From contig CAMFLR010000022.1 in assembly GCA_945957605.1 (NCBI GenBank), positions 45,489 to 109,488 on the forward strand: DNA of 64,000 nucleotides. Reading direction: 5' to 3'. This DNA is from an uncultured Isosphaeraceae bacterium (GTDB lineage: Bacteria > Planctomycetota > Planctomycetia > Isosphaerales > Isosphaeraceae). The position numbers and the translations under genes were made by a program. Below, piece by piece: positions 16,845 to 26,088 of this stretch. Within the stretch, counting starts at the first letter, position 1, and each line of letters begins with the position of its first letter. The notes under the pieces were generated by a model. That model was not told where the DNA came from. It did no database searches and saw only the letters and a list, made by a program, of their open reading frames with translations.

Positions 16845-18653
16845 TCAAAGACTCTTCAAATACGCAACCAAATCATCAACCTCAGCCGGCGAAAGTGATG
16901 TGCCGCCGAGTTCTTCTGGGCTGTGCGGACCAGTAATCACGTCTTTGAGTGTTTTTGCTCGGCCGTCGTGCAGATACGGATCTTTGTCGTAGACGCCGCG
17001 GAGCGACGGCGGGTTGTAACCGCGGTAGACGTCGCGACGTTCTTCGAGGCCGACTTCGTGAATCTTGCCGTCCGTGAACTCGGAGCCAGAGTGGCACTTC
17101 ACGCAGGTGGCTTTTGTCGAGCGGAAGATCGTTTCTCCACGACGCGCTGCGGGTGAAAGGCCGCCATCGTGGTCGCGATTCGGGTTACGCGGGTAGTCGA
17201 GTGTTTCGAGGAACGCGATTACGGCCTTCGATTCGTCGACGGTTGGCCGCTTGCCTTGCATGCTCTTGGTGAACGACTCGACGGTGGCGTCTTGCAGGCT
17301 GTTTTGCCAGCCGTGCCAGGTCCAGGGGCCGGTTTTGGCGACGCGCCGGAGCGTTGGTACTTTCTTTCGGCTGTACTGGTGGGCGGTGCTGTAATCGTGC
17401 CAGCCGTCGTTCATGGTGTCGAAGTCGAGACCGGCTGTGTGGCCATCGCCGTGGCAGGTGTTGCAGCTATACCACTGGTTCGACGAACGGGTGGCATCGT
17501 GGAAAAGGATTTCGCCTTTGCGTGCCAGGCTTGGCGTCGCGGGGCCGCCGAGCGAAATCGTTCGCACAACTTTGCCGCTGTCGAAGTCAATCGCTTGAAT
17601 TGAATTATCGAGATAATTGGCGGCGTAAATGGTTTTGTTGTCGGGAGCGAAGGCCAATTCGGTCGGCCGGCCGCCAACTTCGGTGCGACGGAATCGTCCA
17701 TCGTTCTTGAGCAGCTCTTGCGGAATCAGGTCGCGGCCTACGCGTTCGCGCCAGGGGAGCGGCTCGTCTTTTACGCTCAAAAGCAGAAGTTCATGAGTGC
17801 CGCCAGCGCTGAGGGCGAGCTTCGCGCCGTCGGTGCTCATGGCGACGCCGTAAACGTCTCCCACGGCCTTGCCCTTGGGGTCGAGCGAGAGCACGTCAAC
17901 TGGCTCGCCGCCTGCGACTTTCACACGCGAAAGCCGCTGACCCAGAACCCAGCCGAGGTCGATGTTGTTCGCGGTCGTTGCCATACCGCGATTCTGCATG
18001 TTGGCGACGTATGCGTATTTGCCGTCGTGATCGAAAGTGACCTGGCGCAAGTTTGTGCCGGCGACGGAGATCGTCCGTTCGACCTTCCAGGCGATGCGAT
18101 CGATGATCGAAATCGACTCGGCACGTACGTTACCAACGGCTAGCTTCAACCCGTCGCGCGAGATTGCCAGTCCACGCGGTTCGCGACCGACTTCGAGCCG
18201 TCCCGTCACATTGCGTTCGGCAAGGTCGACTCGGACAACTTCGTTGGTCGACCCAAGGGCAGCGTAGGCGAACTTGCCGTCGGGCGAGAGTACCACGCCG
18301 CGCGGTTCGGCCCCGACTGCGACTCGTCCGGCGACGCTGAGTTTATCGCTCTTAATGTCGAGAATCGCCAGATCGTAGCCGTACCAGTGCGTGACGACCG
18401 CTCGCTTGCCGTCTCGCGCGAGCGCGACTCCCGCAGGCTTTTCGCCGGTGGGAATCACGCTCAAAATCTTGCCGGCCTGGGGATCGACGAGGGCGACCGT
18501 GCCGTTGCCGCTATTCGCGACGAGCATGCGCGTGCCGTCGGCGGAAAGGGCGAGGGCGTAGGGAGATGGATCGGCCGCGGGCATTTCGGCTTGGGCTGCG
18601 GATTGATTAAGCAGCAGGAGCGAAAGAATAAGGGCGAGTCGATGACGCGTCAC
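16845..18653 (-). CDS. YVTN beta-propeller protein with di-haem cytochrome domain
   Basis: 602-residue exported protein. A signal peptide (MTRHRLALILSLLLLNQSAAQA) is followed by a seven-bladed-type propeller of YVTN repeats, seen as VALSPDG/ISRDGLKLAVGN elements through about residue 370. The C-terminal part is a di-haem cytochrome domain with CNTCH and CVKCH, and resembles the catalytic part of the CcpA/MauG family (PPSLRGVYDKDPYLHDGRA). Electron transfer or oxidation in the periplasm is the likely role; the propeller may bind a partner or polymer. It starts with GTG. It lies between argS and a small unknown gene on the same strand. Confidence 0.85.
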   Translation of the reverse strand: MTRHRLALILSLLLLNQSAAQAEMPAADPSPYALALSADGTRMLVANSGNGTVALVDPQAGKILSVIPTGEKPAGVALARDGKRAVVTHWYGYDLAILDIKSDKLSVAGRVAVGAEPRGVVLSPDGKFAYAALGSTNEVVRVDLAERNVTGRLEVGREPRGLAISRDGLKLAVGNVRAESISIIDRIAWKVERTISVAGTNLRQVTFDHDGKYAYVANMQNRGMATTANNIDLGWVLGQRLSRVKVAGGEPVDVLSLDPKGKAVGDVYGVAMSTDGAKLALSAGGTHELLLLSVKDEPLPWRERVGRDLIPQELLKNDGRFRRTEVGGRPTELAFAPDNKTIYAANYLDNSIQAIDFDSGKVVRTISLGGPATPSLARKGEILFHDATRSSNQWYSCNTCHGDGHTAGLDFDTMNDGWHDYSTAHQYSRKKVPTLRRVAKTGPWTWHGWQNSLQDATVESFTKSMQGKRPTVDESKAVIAFLETLDYPRNPNRDHDGGLSPAARRGETIFRSTKATCVKCHSGSEFTDGKIHEVGLEERRDVYRGYNPPSLRGVYDKDPYLHDGRAKTLKDVITGPHSPEELGGTSLSPAEVDDLVAYLKSL

Positions 18654-18750
18654 GGTGCAAACTCCGTTTGGTAGGGCGGTCGTCGAGCGCTATCATCGTA
18701 TGCGGTAGGACTAGGTCGCGGCAAGGATTTGCGTAGGCCCGACCGGAGTA

Positions 18751-20610
18751 TCACATCCGGTCGGCGGTCTCAATTCCCAGCAGGTTGAGCCCGAAGCGGA
18801 TCGTGCGGGCGGTCAGGTCGGCAAGTGCGAGGCGGCTCAGTCGCAACTCTTCGGTTTCGGCCTTAAGAACCGGGCAGGCGTCGAAGAACGTGCTGAACGT
18901 GTTGGCGAGTCCGAAGAGGTAGTCAGTCAAGAGGTTCGGCTTCAATTCCGAAGCGACGACTGCCAGACACTCAGGCAATCGGAGCAGCGCAACGCCGAGG
19001 GCACGTTCGACGGGCGTTGCTAGAGTGATCACCGGGCGAGAGGCCCGAAGAGCGGCAATGTCGACATTCCCCTTGCGAAAGATGCTCTGAATGCGCGCAT
19101 AAGCATACTGGTGATAAGCGCCAGTATTGCCGTTCGTGGCCGTCATCTTTTTGGTGTCGAAGACATAATCGCTCATGCGGTTCTGCGAGAGGTCGGCGTA
19201 CTTGATCGCCCCGATGCCGACGATTTCGGCGACATTTGCTCGCGCCTGTTTGTCGAGGTCCGGACTGTTCTCGTCGACGACGCTCCGAGCCTGAGCCACC
19301 GCTTCGTCAAGCAGCGATTCGAGGCCGACGACGTCGCCGTCCCGGGTTTTGTACGGCTTCTTGTCTTTGCCCAGGACCGTGCCGAAGGCGACGTGCTCCA
19401 TCTCGACGTTGTCGAATCCCCATTTGCGGGCGACTTCGAACAGTCCCTTGAAATGGTCGCCTTGGCGATGGTCGACGACGTAGAGCAACAGGTCGGGACG
19501 CCACTCGTTGGCGCGATATTTGATTGTCGCGAGATCGGTCGTCGTGTAGTTGAATGCGCCGTCTCGTTTTTGGACGAGGACCGGGGCCTTGGTGCTCTCG
19601 GTAAAGACAACCGTGGCGCCTTCGCTTTCGACCGCAAGCCCTTTGACGCGAAGGTCTTTCACCACGTCGGCGAGCATCGGGTCGTAGAAGCTTTCTCCAA
19701 GCTGATGGTCGAAACGTACTCCGAGACGGTCGTAAATTGCTTCGAGAGCTTTGAGGCAGTAGGGCATGAACTGCTCCCAGAGTCGACGAGTTTCGCCGTC
19801 GCCTGAGTGCAGTTTTGCCGTCTCAGCCCGGGCCTCGTTAGCAATTCTCCGCCCTTCGGCGACGATCGCTTCAACCTGCTCCCACGTTTCCGATGGGTCG
19901 CTCTTCAGCTTCTGGAAAAGCTTGTCGGCGTCGTCAACTTTGCCGGCTTTCCGCAACTCGAAAACCTTCTCATACTTCTCGTCGTGCAAGAATTCGCCAG
20001 GCTTGATGATCGATTGCGCCAGGCGATAAAGCCGGGCCAATTCGCTCACGGGACCGGCGGCGTAGGCGGCCTCGTCGCGATGGTTCTTCCAGCCCCAAAG
20101 GATCATGCCGAACTGCGAACCCCAGTCACCCAGGTGATTGTCGCGTATGACTTTATGCCCCAAGGCATCGAATACGCGAGCGAGGCATTCGCCGATGGCG
20201 GTCGAGCGGATGTGGCCGACGTGCATCGGCTTGGCGACGTTCGGCGACGAGTAGTCGACGACCACAGTTTGTGGGGATTCGGGAGAGACGATCCCGAGGT
20301 GGTCGTCGTTGAGCAGGTCGCCGAGCGTCTTTGCGACCCAGGCTTCGTGCAGGCGGACGTTGATGAAACCTGCACCGGCGATTTCCGGCACGCCGGCCAG
20401 CGGTTCGAGCTGAACGCGATTTGCGACGTCCTGGGCTACCTCGCGTGGATTCTTGCCCGCCGCCTTGGCGATTCCCATGCAGCCGTTCGCCTGGTAGTCG
20501 CCGAACTTGGCGTCCTGGCTAGGACGGACGGCGAGCGCAAATGCTTGAGAGTCAGCACCTTCGGGAGTTGCGGCCGCAAAGGCGGTTCGCACGCGTTCGA
20601 GAACGTTCAT
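18751..20610 (-). CDS. argS: Arginyl-tRNA synthetase
   Basis: Class I aminoacyl-tRNA synthetase that charges tRNA-Arg. The 619 residues cover the ArgS N-terminal domain, the HIGH-type motif in SPNVAKPMHVGHIRST, and the C-terminal anticodon-binding DALR domain. The family block FDTKKMTATNGNTGAYHQYA is well kept. The ATG overlaps the stop of the small upstream membrane-protein gene by four bases (20607-20610), so the two are translationally coupled. Confidence 0.96.
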   Translation of the reverse strand: MNVLERVRTAFAAATPEGADSQAFALAVRPSQDAKFGDYQANGCMGIAKAAGKNPREVAQDVANRVQLEPLAGVPEIAGAGFINVRLHEAWVAKTLGDLLNDDHLGIVSPESPQTVVVDYSSPNVAKPMHVGHIRSTAIGECLARVFDALGHKVIRDNHLGDWGSQFGMILWGWKNHRDEAAYAAGPVSELARLYRLAQSIIKPGEFLHDEKYEKVFELRKAGKVDDADKLFQKLKSDPSETWEQVEAIVAEGRRIANEARAETAKLHSGDGETRRLWEQFMPYCLKALEAIYDRLGVRFDHQLGESFYDPMLADVVKDLRVKGLAVESEGATVVFTESTKAPVLVQKRDGAFNYTTTDLATIKYRANEWRPDLLLYVVDHRQGDHFKGLFEVARKWGFDNVEMEHVAFGTVLGKDKKPYKTRDGDVVGLESLLDEAVAQARSVVDENSPDLDKQARANVAEIVGIGAIKYADLSQNRMSDYVFDTKKMTATNGNTGAYHQYAYARIQSIFRKGNVDIAALRASRPVITLATPVERALGVALLRLPECLAVVASELKPNLLTDYLFGLANTFSTFFDACPVLKAETEELRLSRLALADLTARTIRFGLNLLGIETADRM

Positions 20611-20948
20611 CGATGATCCCGTGTCGTGGGCGTTGGCAGTGGCCGAGCGGTTCGCTGGGGTTGATTGCGCCAGAGGACGAGCATCGTCAGCCCGGCGAGA
20701 ATCAACAGAATACCGGCCGTAAGTACAGGCAGATTAAACAGATTGAACGACTCTGGAATCTTAACTTCCCAGTGCCCATCTTCCCAGAGTTTATCAACAT
20801 TGGCGGGGCCGAAATATCGCTCTTCGCCAACGATGTGCGCCAATAGCCAGGTGAACTGCTGGCTGTAAGCGACTACAAACACGCCAGCCGCCATGACGAA
20901 AAAAGCCTGACCCACGACGATCGCGGACCAGACCTTTGTACGCAACAT
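20607..20948 (-). CDS. Small two-helix membrane protein
   Basis: 113 residues with two transmembrane segments: about 8-28 (SAIVVGQAFFVMAAGVFVV) and about 73-92 (LPVLTAGILLILAGLTMLVL). A roughly 45-residue polar loop with several Trp and Glu lies between them; the C-terminus is basic. No known family. It sits 21 bases after rsfS and overlaps argS by four bases, so it belongs to an rsfS-argS transcript. Its function cannot be told from sequence. Confidence 0.7.
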   Translation of the reverse strand: MLRTKVWSAIVVGQAFFVMAAGVFVVAYSQQFTWLLAHIVGEERYFGPANVDKLWEDGHWEVKIPESFNLFNLPVLTAGILLILAGLTMLVLWRNQPQRTARPLPTPTTRDHR

Positions 20949-20969
20949 GCTTGCCCTTAAGGCTTTGGG

Positions 20970-21506
20970 TTAAGCCGGCTTGCTTGCGGAAGCGGTTGGG
21001 TTCTTCCAGTCGATCCGCGGCGCATCGCCCCAAATTTCCTCGAGCGAGTAGTACGACCTCGCTTCGGGCGTGAAGAGGTGGACGACGAAGTCACCGTAAT
21101 CGACGAGGATCCAGCTTCCTTCCTCAGTCCCTTCCATGCCGAGCTTGAACTCCTTGAGTTTCTTCATCTCGGCATCGATTTCGATGGCGATCGCGTTCCC
21201 GAGTCGCCTCGTTGAAGCCGTTGCGATGACGATGAAGTCGATCAGCGGGGTTGCGGGACGGAGGTCGAGGATCTGGATGTCCTTCGCGCGATTGTCGTCG
21301 CAGATTTCCGCACAGCGAATGACGTGCTTGATCGCGTTTTCGAGCCGTGCGGGCTGAGAACGCGACGCCGCTTCGTGCGGAACGTCGTCCTGCGGAAATG
21401 GTTGCCGCCGCGCCTTTCGCTTGCGCTCGGTCGCATGCTCCGCGGCATCGATCGCCGGCGCATTGTCTTCCGTGGTGTTCGTTTCCAGGTTTTCCGAGTC
21501 CGACAT
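20970..21506 (-). CDS. rsfS: Ribosomal silencing factor RsfS
   Basis: RsfS binds ribosomal protein uL14 and blocks joining of the subunits when nutrients fall. The core is recognisable from AKDIQILDLRPATPLIDFIVIA through SWILVDYGDFVVHLFTPEAR and the YSLEEIWGDAP end. The product is 178 residues, longer than the 105-130 usual, because of about 60 extra N-terminal residues rich in charged and Arg/Lys sequence. The ATG at 21506 is preferred over a TTG at 21515. Confidence 0.9.
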   Translation of the reverse strand: MSDSENLETNTTEDNAPAIDAAEHATERKRKARRQPFPQDDVPHEAASRSQPARLENAIKHVIRCAEICDDNRAKDIQILDLRPATPLIDFIVIATASTRRLGNAIAIEIDAEMKKLKEFKLGMEGTEEGSWILVDYGDFVVHLFTPEARSYYSLEEIWGDAPRIDWKNPTASASKPA

Positions 21507-21751
21507 CGAATGCAAATCCGAAGAATTAGGTCAAAAAGCACGACCCTCTTCCGGGACGCGCGGTGAAGAGTCTCGACACGCACCGGCCGGAAAGTGTTCG
21601 CGATAAACTACCACTGTACCGTAACTACTCGCCCCGCGACTACCGGCAGCAAAATTGAGCTCGTCGGCAACGTGGAACGTTGATCGCTTGAGACCAAGTC
21701 ACCAAGTTGCCAATGTCAAACCAATTGTGGCACAACCATCGCGCAAGCGAC

Positions 21752-22348
21752 CTACAGCGCTTCGTCGAGTAGGCGAAGATAATCTTCATACGTATTGAGA
21801 TTGCGAAGCGTTCGCAGGTCGGGGTCGATATCTCGAAGAGTTTCGGCGTCGATTCGCACGACGTCGATCGCATCGAGCAATCCGCGAAGGCTGAGTTGAT
21901 CGCCGGCGAGTCGTGATTGAACTGTCTTGAGCACGCTCGTTCGATAAACCGCGGCGAGCGGTTGGGGATGGCCATCGTGAATTGCCACCGCGGCGTCGTG
22001 AGTGCCGATCTCGGCCGCGAGCCGCCCAATCCAGCCGGCGGTGAGCAGGGGGGCGTCGGTTGAAGTTAGATAGGCGTGTGTGACTGATGAATCGAACGCC
22101 GCGAGACCGGCGGCGAAGCCCTCGAGCGGTCCGCGATTGGCGTGGTGATCCTGGGCGTGAATGACGTCCAACGGGAGCGCGGGGATTTCCTGATCGGGCG
22201 CGGTGACGACGACGATGGGCGAGGCTTCACGAGCCACGAGCCGGACGATGCGCTGGAGCAGAAACTCATCGCCCAGGCGGAGCCATGCCTTGGGCTGGCC
22301 CATCCGGTTGCTGCGTCCGCCGCAGAGGACGATCGCACCAATGTTCAT
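21752..22348 (-). CDS. mobA: Molybdenum cofactor guanylyltransferase
   Basis: MobA-like nucleotidyltransferase that attaches GMP to molybdopterin. The 198-residue product begins MNIGAIVLCGGRSNRMGQPK, containing the GGXSXRMGXXK loop that binds GTP. A further family sign is TSTDAPLL (metal-binding aspartate) and LAAVYRTSV. The frame is open far upstream, but that part is the shadow of the PPC-domain gene; the ATG at 22348 gives a standard MobA start and overlaps the upstream stop by four bases. No other molybdopterin gene is in the window. A MobA-like protein with other NTP-transfer function cannot be excluded. Confidence 0.88.
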   Translation of the reverse strand: MNIGAIVLCGGRSNRMGQPKAWLRLGDEFLLQRIVRLVAREASPIVVVTAPDQEIPALPLDVIHAQDHHANRGPLEGFAAGLAAFDSSVTHAYLTSTDAPLLTAGWIGRLAAEIGTHDAAVAIHDGHPQPLAAVYRTSVLKTVQSRLAGDQLSLRGLLDAIDVVRIDAETLRDIDPDLRTLRNLNTYEDYLRLLDEAL

Positions 22349-24465
22349 GGTTTTTTGGGTTTCGCGGGCTTTGTTTCGGCGGCTTTCGGATCTTTGGCGG
22401 GAATCGTGATGAGAATCGGGCCGCTGGAATATGCTGTTTTGACGACGAAGTTGATCGAGACGTGGCCCATCACGGCGATTGGAACCTTGTCGCACGCCGG
22501 GGCATCGGGCGCGGCTTGCAGGACGATTTTTCCGACGGTGTCTTTCGGGCCCAGAAGAGTTTTTGAGCCCGCGTCCTTGAGCGTGACGCCAGTTGGTAGC
22601 GGCGAGGCGTAGACTTGCCCGAGGTGCGAAAGGTTCACCGCCAGGTTCACGCCGCCTGCGTAGCCGTTTTGACGCATCACCGTGACGTCGATCGTCGCCG
22701 TTTCGCCTGGCTTGAGAATAATCTCTGAGGGACGAGCGTCGACAAGAATATCCGATGGCTTCGTCACCGCGAGTGCGCAGGTGCTCACGGGATAAAGCCC
22801 GCGACCGCCGCCAGGGAGATAGATTTCCTGGTTGGGCGCAATGTTGGAGTCGATGCCCTCGCCGCGAGCGTGAAGCGTGACGAATGTGCCCAGTGGCTTG
22901 GCATCGGAAGTGGCCGAGACGACGATTTCGCCTTGAGTCATGCCTGGGGGAATCGTGAGCGGAGACGCAGAAACGCCGGGCGGCAGGTTTGCGAAGGATG
23001 CCGTGACCGCGCCTGTGAATCCGGCACGTCTCGTGACTTTGACGAACATCGGCGTGCGTGAGCCAGGACCGATGTTGATCTTGTCGGGATCGCACACGGC
23101 GACGAAGTCGGGCTTCGCGGGTTGGGCGAGCAGCGCGTAGCCGAACTCTGCGCCGCCGCGATTGTGGAGGTCGAAGACTCGGAGGCCGAAGACACCGTCA
23201 GAGGGCGCCGTCCATTCGACGCGCAGGTCCTTGCCGAGCCCTGGGCTGTCGTCGATTTCCTGGATCTGATTCCCCTTGGCGTCGATGATGCGAAGCGTCG
23301 GATCCGCGGCCGAGCGGGCGCGTCGCGCTACAACTTCGAAGGCGTAGATCTGACCCTTCTTCGCTTCAAACTTGTAGCAATCGACATCATTGCGTTCGAG
23401 CAATTGTCCGCAAATGGCGGCGGGGAGAGATACGAGTTGAGCCCTGTCGATTTCGGCCGGCGTGTCACCCACTTCTTTGACAATTGGCAGATCGGTGACG
23501 ACCAACGGGAAAGCCTGCGTTGGGCCGCGATCAGTCTTCAATGCGAAGTGACTGATTCCTGTGGGAGTGCTTGCAGGGGCGTCGAGCGAAAGCGGCTTCT
23601 TGGCGTCGAAGTTCGCGCCGGTGCCCGTGAACTGGGCGGGTTTACCGGGGTTAATCGCAGTGGGAAAGACCGCGGTGGCGAACGGTGAACTCGTAAGTTG
23701 GGCCACGTACGTCCAGTTCGCGTTGCCGGCGTAGTTCGTGTCGCGGATTTGCAGGCGGTACGTGCCGGCCTTTTTGAAGGTGTAGATCAGCAACGGGTCG
23801 GCGAAGTCGTGGTTATCGTCGGCGGCGATTTCGCGGTTCTGGTCGTCGAGCAAAATCGCGATTGGATCGAGGTGAGTTTGCAGGTCGTGAATCTTGTTTT
23901 CGAGGCGATTGCCCCAAACTGAGATTGTGACGGTTTGGCCGGCCTGGGCCTCGAACTCGAACCAGTCGACATCTTCGGCAACGCTGATGCGTCCCGAGAT
24001 CGCGACGGGGAGCTTGAGCTTTTGCGCACCGCTCGGTGTGTTGTTCTTTTTCTCGTCGGTTTCGGTAACGACTGGATCATTCGTAACGACAACGAGGCCG
24101 ACCGACGACACGCCGACCGGGGTGACGAGCCGAACTTCGCGAGGGACTGCAAGCGCGTTAGCGTCGGCGGTAAACTTGACCTTGCTTGAGCCCGAAGGTT
24201 GACCACGCGTGACTTTTGCGCCAGTTCCTTTTGCTGCTGGTGCTGGTGTGATTGTCGCGAGCGTGCTGCCGCTTACACTCTCGCCCTGAACCAGGAGCGC
24301 CGATGGTCCCGAGAAATCGCCCGAGCCCGAGATTGTCAGTTCGGCCGTTGTGCCGCGTTGGACGGCAGTCGGCTCGATTCGCATGACCATTGGGTATGAC
24401 GTTTGCGCGAGCGCGGGCATCGTGAAGAGGATGGCGAACGATGTTACAAGAACAACGGATCTCAT
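22345..24465 (-). CDS. Secreted protein with pre-peptidase C-terminal (PPC) domains
   Basis: 706-residue exported protein. Signal peptide to about residue 20 (ALAQ). An IPT-like N-terminal beta domain is followed by two PPC-type domains, seen as DVDWFEFEAQAGQTVTISV ending in AGTYRLQIRDTNYAG, and DVDCYKFEAKKGQIYAFEV ending in VFGLRVFDLHNRGG. The rest is a beta-rich C-terminal part with several Pro-rich strands and a Lys/Pro tail. PPC domains are usually attached to secreted peptidases, but no catalytic site is seen here. It is the third gene of a DUF1549-WD40-PPC unit, and overlaps mobA. Confidence 0.8.
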   Translation of the reverse strand: MRSVVLVTSFAILFTMPALAQTSYPMVMRIEPTAVQRGTTAELTISGSGDFSGPSALLVQGESVSGSTLATITPAPAAKGTGAKVTRGQPSGSSKVKFTADANALAVPREVRLVTPVGVSSVGLVVVTNDPVVTETDEKKNNTPSGAQKLKLPVAISGRISVAEDVDWFEFEAQAGQTVTISVWGNRLENKIHDLQTHLDPIAILLDDQNREIAADDNHDFADPLLIYTFKKAGTYRLQIRDTNYAGNANWTYVAQLTSSPFATAVFPTAINPGKPAQFTGTGANFDAKKPLSLDAPASTPTGISHFALKTDRGPTQAFPLVVTDLPIVKEVGDTPAEIDRAQLVSLPAAICGQLLERNDVDCYKFEAKKGQIYAFEVVARRARSAADPTLRIIDAKGNQIQEIDDSPGLGKDLRVEWTAPSDGVFGLRVFDLHNRGGAEFGYALLAQPAKPDFVAVCDPDKINIGPGSRTPMFVKVTRRAGFTGAVTASFANLPPGVSASPLTIPPGMTQGEIVVSATSDAKPLGTFVTLHARGEGIDSNIAPNQEIYLPGGGRGLYPVSTCALAVTKPSDILVDARPSEIILKPGETATIDVTVMRQNGYAGGVNLAVNLSHLGQVYASPLPTGVTLKDAGSKTLLGPKDTVGKIVLQAAPDAPACDKVPIAVMGHVSINFVVKTAYSSGPILITIPAKDPKAAETKPAKPKKP

Positions 24466-24510
24466 GGTTCACGCTCGGCGCCGAGAGGGATGATTCGAGA
24501 CCTCATCGTG

Positions 24511-26073
24511 TTACTTCTTGGGGTTCTTGGCCGGCTCTGGTTTGATGACTGGCAAGCTTGCGACTTCCTTGCCGTTTATTTGCCACCGCACGAGTCTCTG
24601 AAGATCGGGCGAGGCGTGCAAGGTGCCGTCGGGAAGCGCGGCAAGCCAATCCGACGTTTTCGGCTTGAGCGCGGGAGGCTGAAGGAGAATGACTTCGACC
24701 TTCGCTGTCTCAGCGTCCCAAACGCGAACGACGCCGTCGGCTCCGCCGGCCGCGATGCGTTTCGCGTCAGGTGAAATTGCGGCGGCGTATTGCCAGTCGG
24801 TCGGTCCGGGCAAGGGCCGCAGGGGATTCAATGAAGTGCCGTCGAGGAGGCGGACGGTTTTATCGCCGCTCACTGAAACCAGGCGTTTGCCGTCGCGGCT
24901 GAAGCACAATTGGTTCACAGGACCGGAGTGACCGGCGTTTTTCCGGGTCGATTTGTCGGCCTCGAGCGTCCAGAGATGAAGCTGTGGCTCGTTGCCGGTG
25001 CTGAGGAATTCCTTGCCATTGGGGCGAACGGCCAGAGCGAGGACGTCGTCGTTGTGCTCGCCGTAGTTCATCAATTCTTTGAATGATTTTGTGTCGATTC
25101 GCTTGATCGTGCGATCCTTGCTGGACGAGAGAACGGACTTGCCATCGGGCAAGTAGGCGACGTCGTAAACGAAGTCGGAGTGTCCCTTGAACGTGCCGAT
25201 TGCGGTGTAGTCGGCCAGGTTCCAGAAGCGGATTGTTGTATCGAATGACGCCGAGGCGAGTTGCTTCCCATCGGGACTGAAGGCGACGCGTGAAACGACG
25301 TCTCCGTGTCCTGAGAGTTCGGCAAGCTGGCGACCATTTGCAGCGTCGTAAATACGCACGACTCCGGATCGCGCAGGCAAACCACCCGCGGCTGCGAGTA
25401 GCTTACCGTCGGGACTGTATGTGAGCGACTGGACGGGGCCGGGGAAGTCGTCGATGACGCGGGAAACGGTCCACGCGGGCACGTCCCAGAAGGTGATCAG
25501 GCCGTCGGTGCCGACGGCGAGCTGCTTGCCGTCGTTCGTGAAGGCGAGGGACGTTGTGGCGGGAAGCGGGCCGACTTTGAGTTGAAGCTCGGGGGTGCCA
25601 ATTTTCGGTAACGGAGCGGGAAGCGAAACGGCGACGTCGAGCGTGCGGCTGATTTTGCGAATCGATTTCGTTTCAGCAGCGGCGGTCGGTTTCGATTCGG
25701 GAACACCGCGCGGGCTGCCGGCGTCGATCCAGCGTTTGATCAAATCACGCTGTTCGGGCTTGAGTGGCGAATCGGAAAGTGGCATGCGCAGGTCTTCGTC
25801 TTGCTCGATCAATCGGGCGAAGAGGGGGCTTTGGGACGATTTTCCCGAAACAACAATCGCATGCTTACGCGAGCCCTTGATCGCGGCGTCAAAGCTATCG
25901 AGCGCGAGGCCGCCGGAAGTCTCGTCGTTGCGAAGTTCTTTCGCCTGATGGCAAACGACGCAACGCTTGGTGAAGATCGGCTTGATGTCGCGTTCGTAAG
26001 TCGGGACATCGGCGGCTGAGGCTTGCACAGACAGGGCCAAGCAGCCGATCAGGCAGAATTCGAGGCGAAACAT
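24511..26073 (-). CDS. WD40 protein with planctomycete-type cytochrome head
   Basis: 520-residue exported protein. Signal peptide (MFRLEFCLIGCLALSVQASA), then a planctomycete cytochrome domain with CVVCHQ near residue 38-43 and PEQRDLIKRWIDAGSP at its end. From about residue 170 to 480 there are WD40 repeats with elements like LSGHGDVVSRVAFSPDGKQ and KGHSDFVYDVAYLPDGKS, probably seven blades. It lies 15 bases after the DUF1549/DUF1553 gene and before the PPC gene, an association I recognise from planctomycete genomes. Function unknown; an extracytoplasmic electron-carrying scaffold is inference. Confidence 0.85.
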   Translation of the reverse strand: MFRLEFCLIGCLALSVQASAADVPTYERDIKPIFTKRCVVCHQAKELRNDETSGGLALDSFDAAIKGSRKHAIVVSGKSSQSPLFARLIEQDEDLRMPLSDSPLKPEQRDLIKRWIDAGSPRGVPESKPTAAAETKSIRKISRTLDVAVSLPAPLPKIGTPELQLKVGPLPATTSLAFTNDGKQLAVGTDGLITFWDVPAWTVSRVIDDFPGPVQSLTYSPDGKLLAAAGGLPARSGVVRIYDAANGRQLAELSGHGDVVSRVAFSPDGKQLASASFDTTIRFWNLADYTAIGTFKGHSDFVYDVAYLPDGKSVLSSSKDRTIKRIDTKSFKELMNYGEHNDDVLALAVRPNGKEFLSTGNEPQLHLWTLEADKSTRKNAGHSGPVNQLCFSRDGKRLVSVSGDKTVRLLDGTSLNPLRPLPGPTDWQYAAAISPDAKRIAAGGADGVVRVWDAETAKVEVILLQPPALKPKTSDWLAALPDGTLHASPDLQRLVRWQINGKEVASLPVIKPEPAKNPKK

Positions 26074-26088
26074 GGGAATTCCCTCGAA

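Noticed and set aside
21690..21720. TTGACA on the minus strand between mobA and rsfS
   Set aside because: No -10 at 16-18 bases, so it is not called as a promoter.
22349..23095. N-terminal extension of the mobA frame by about 250 codons
   Set aside because: It is the antisense-free shadow of the PPC gene in another frame; the true MobA start motif lies at 22348.
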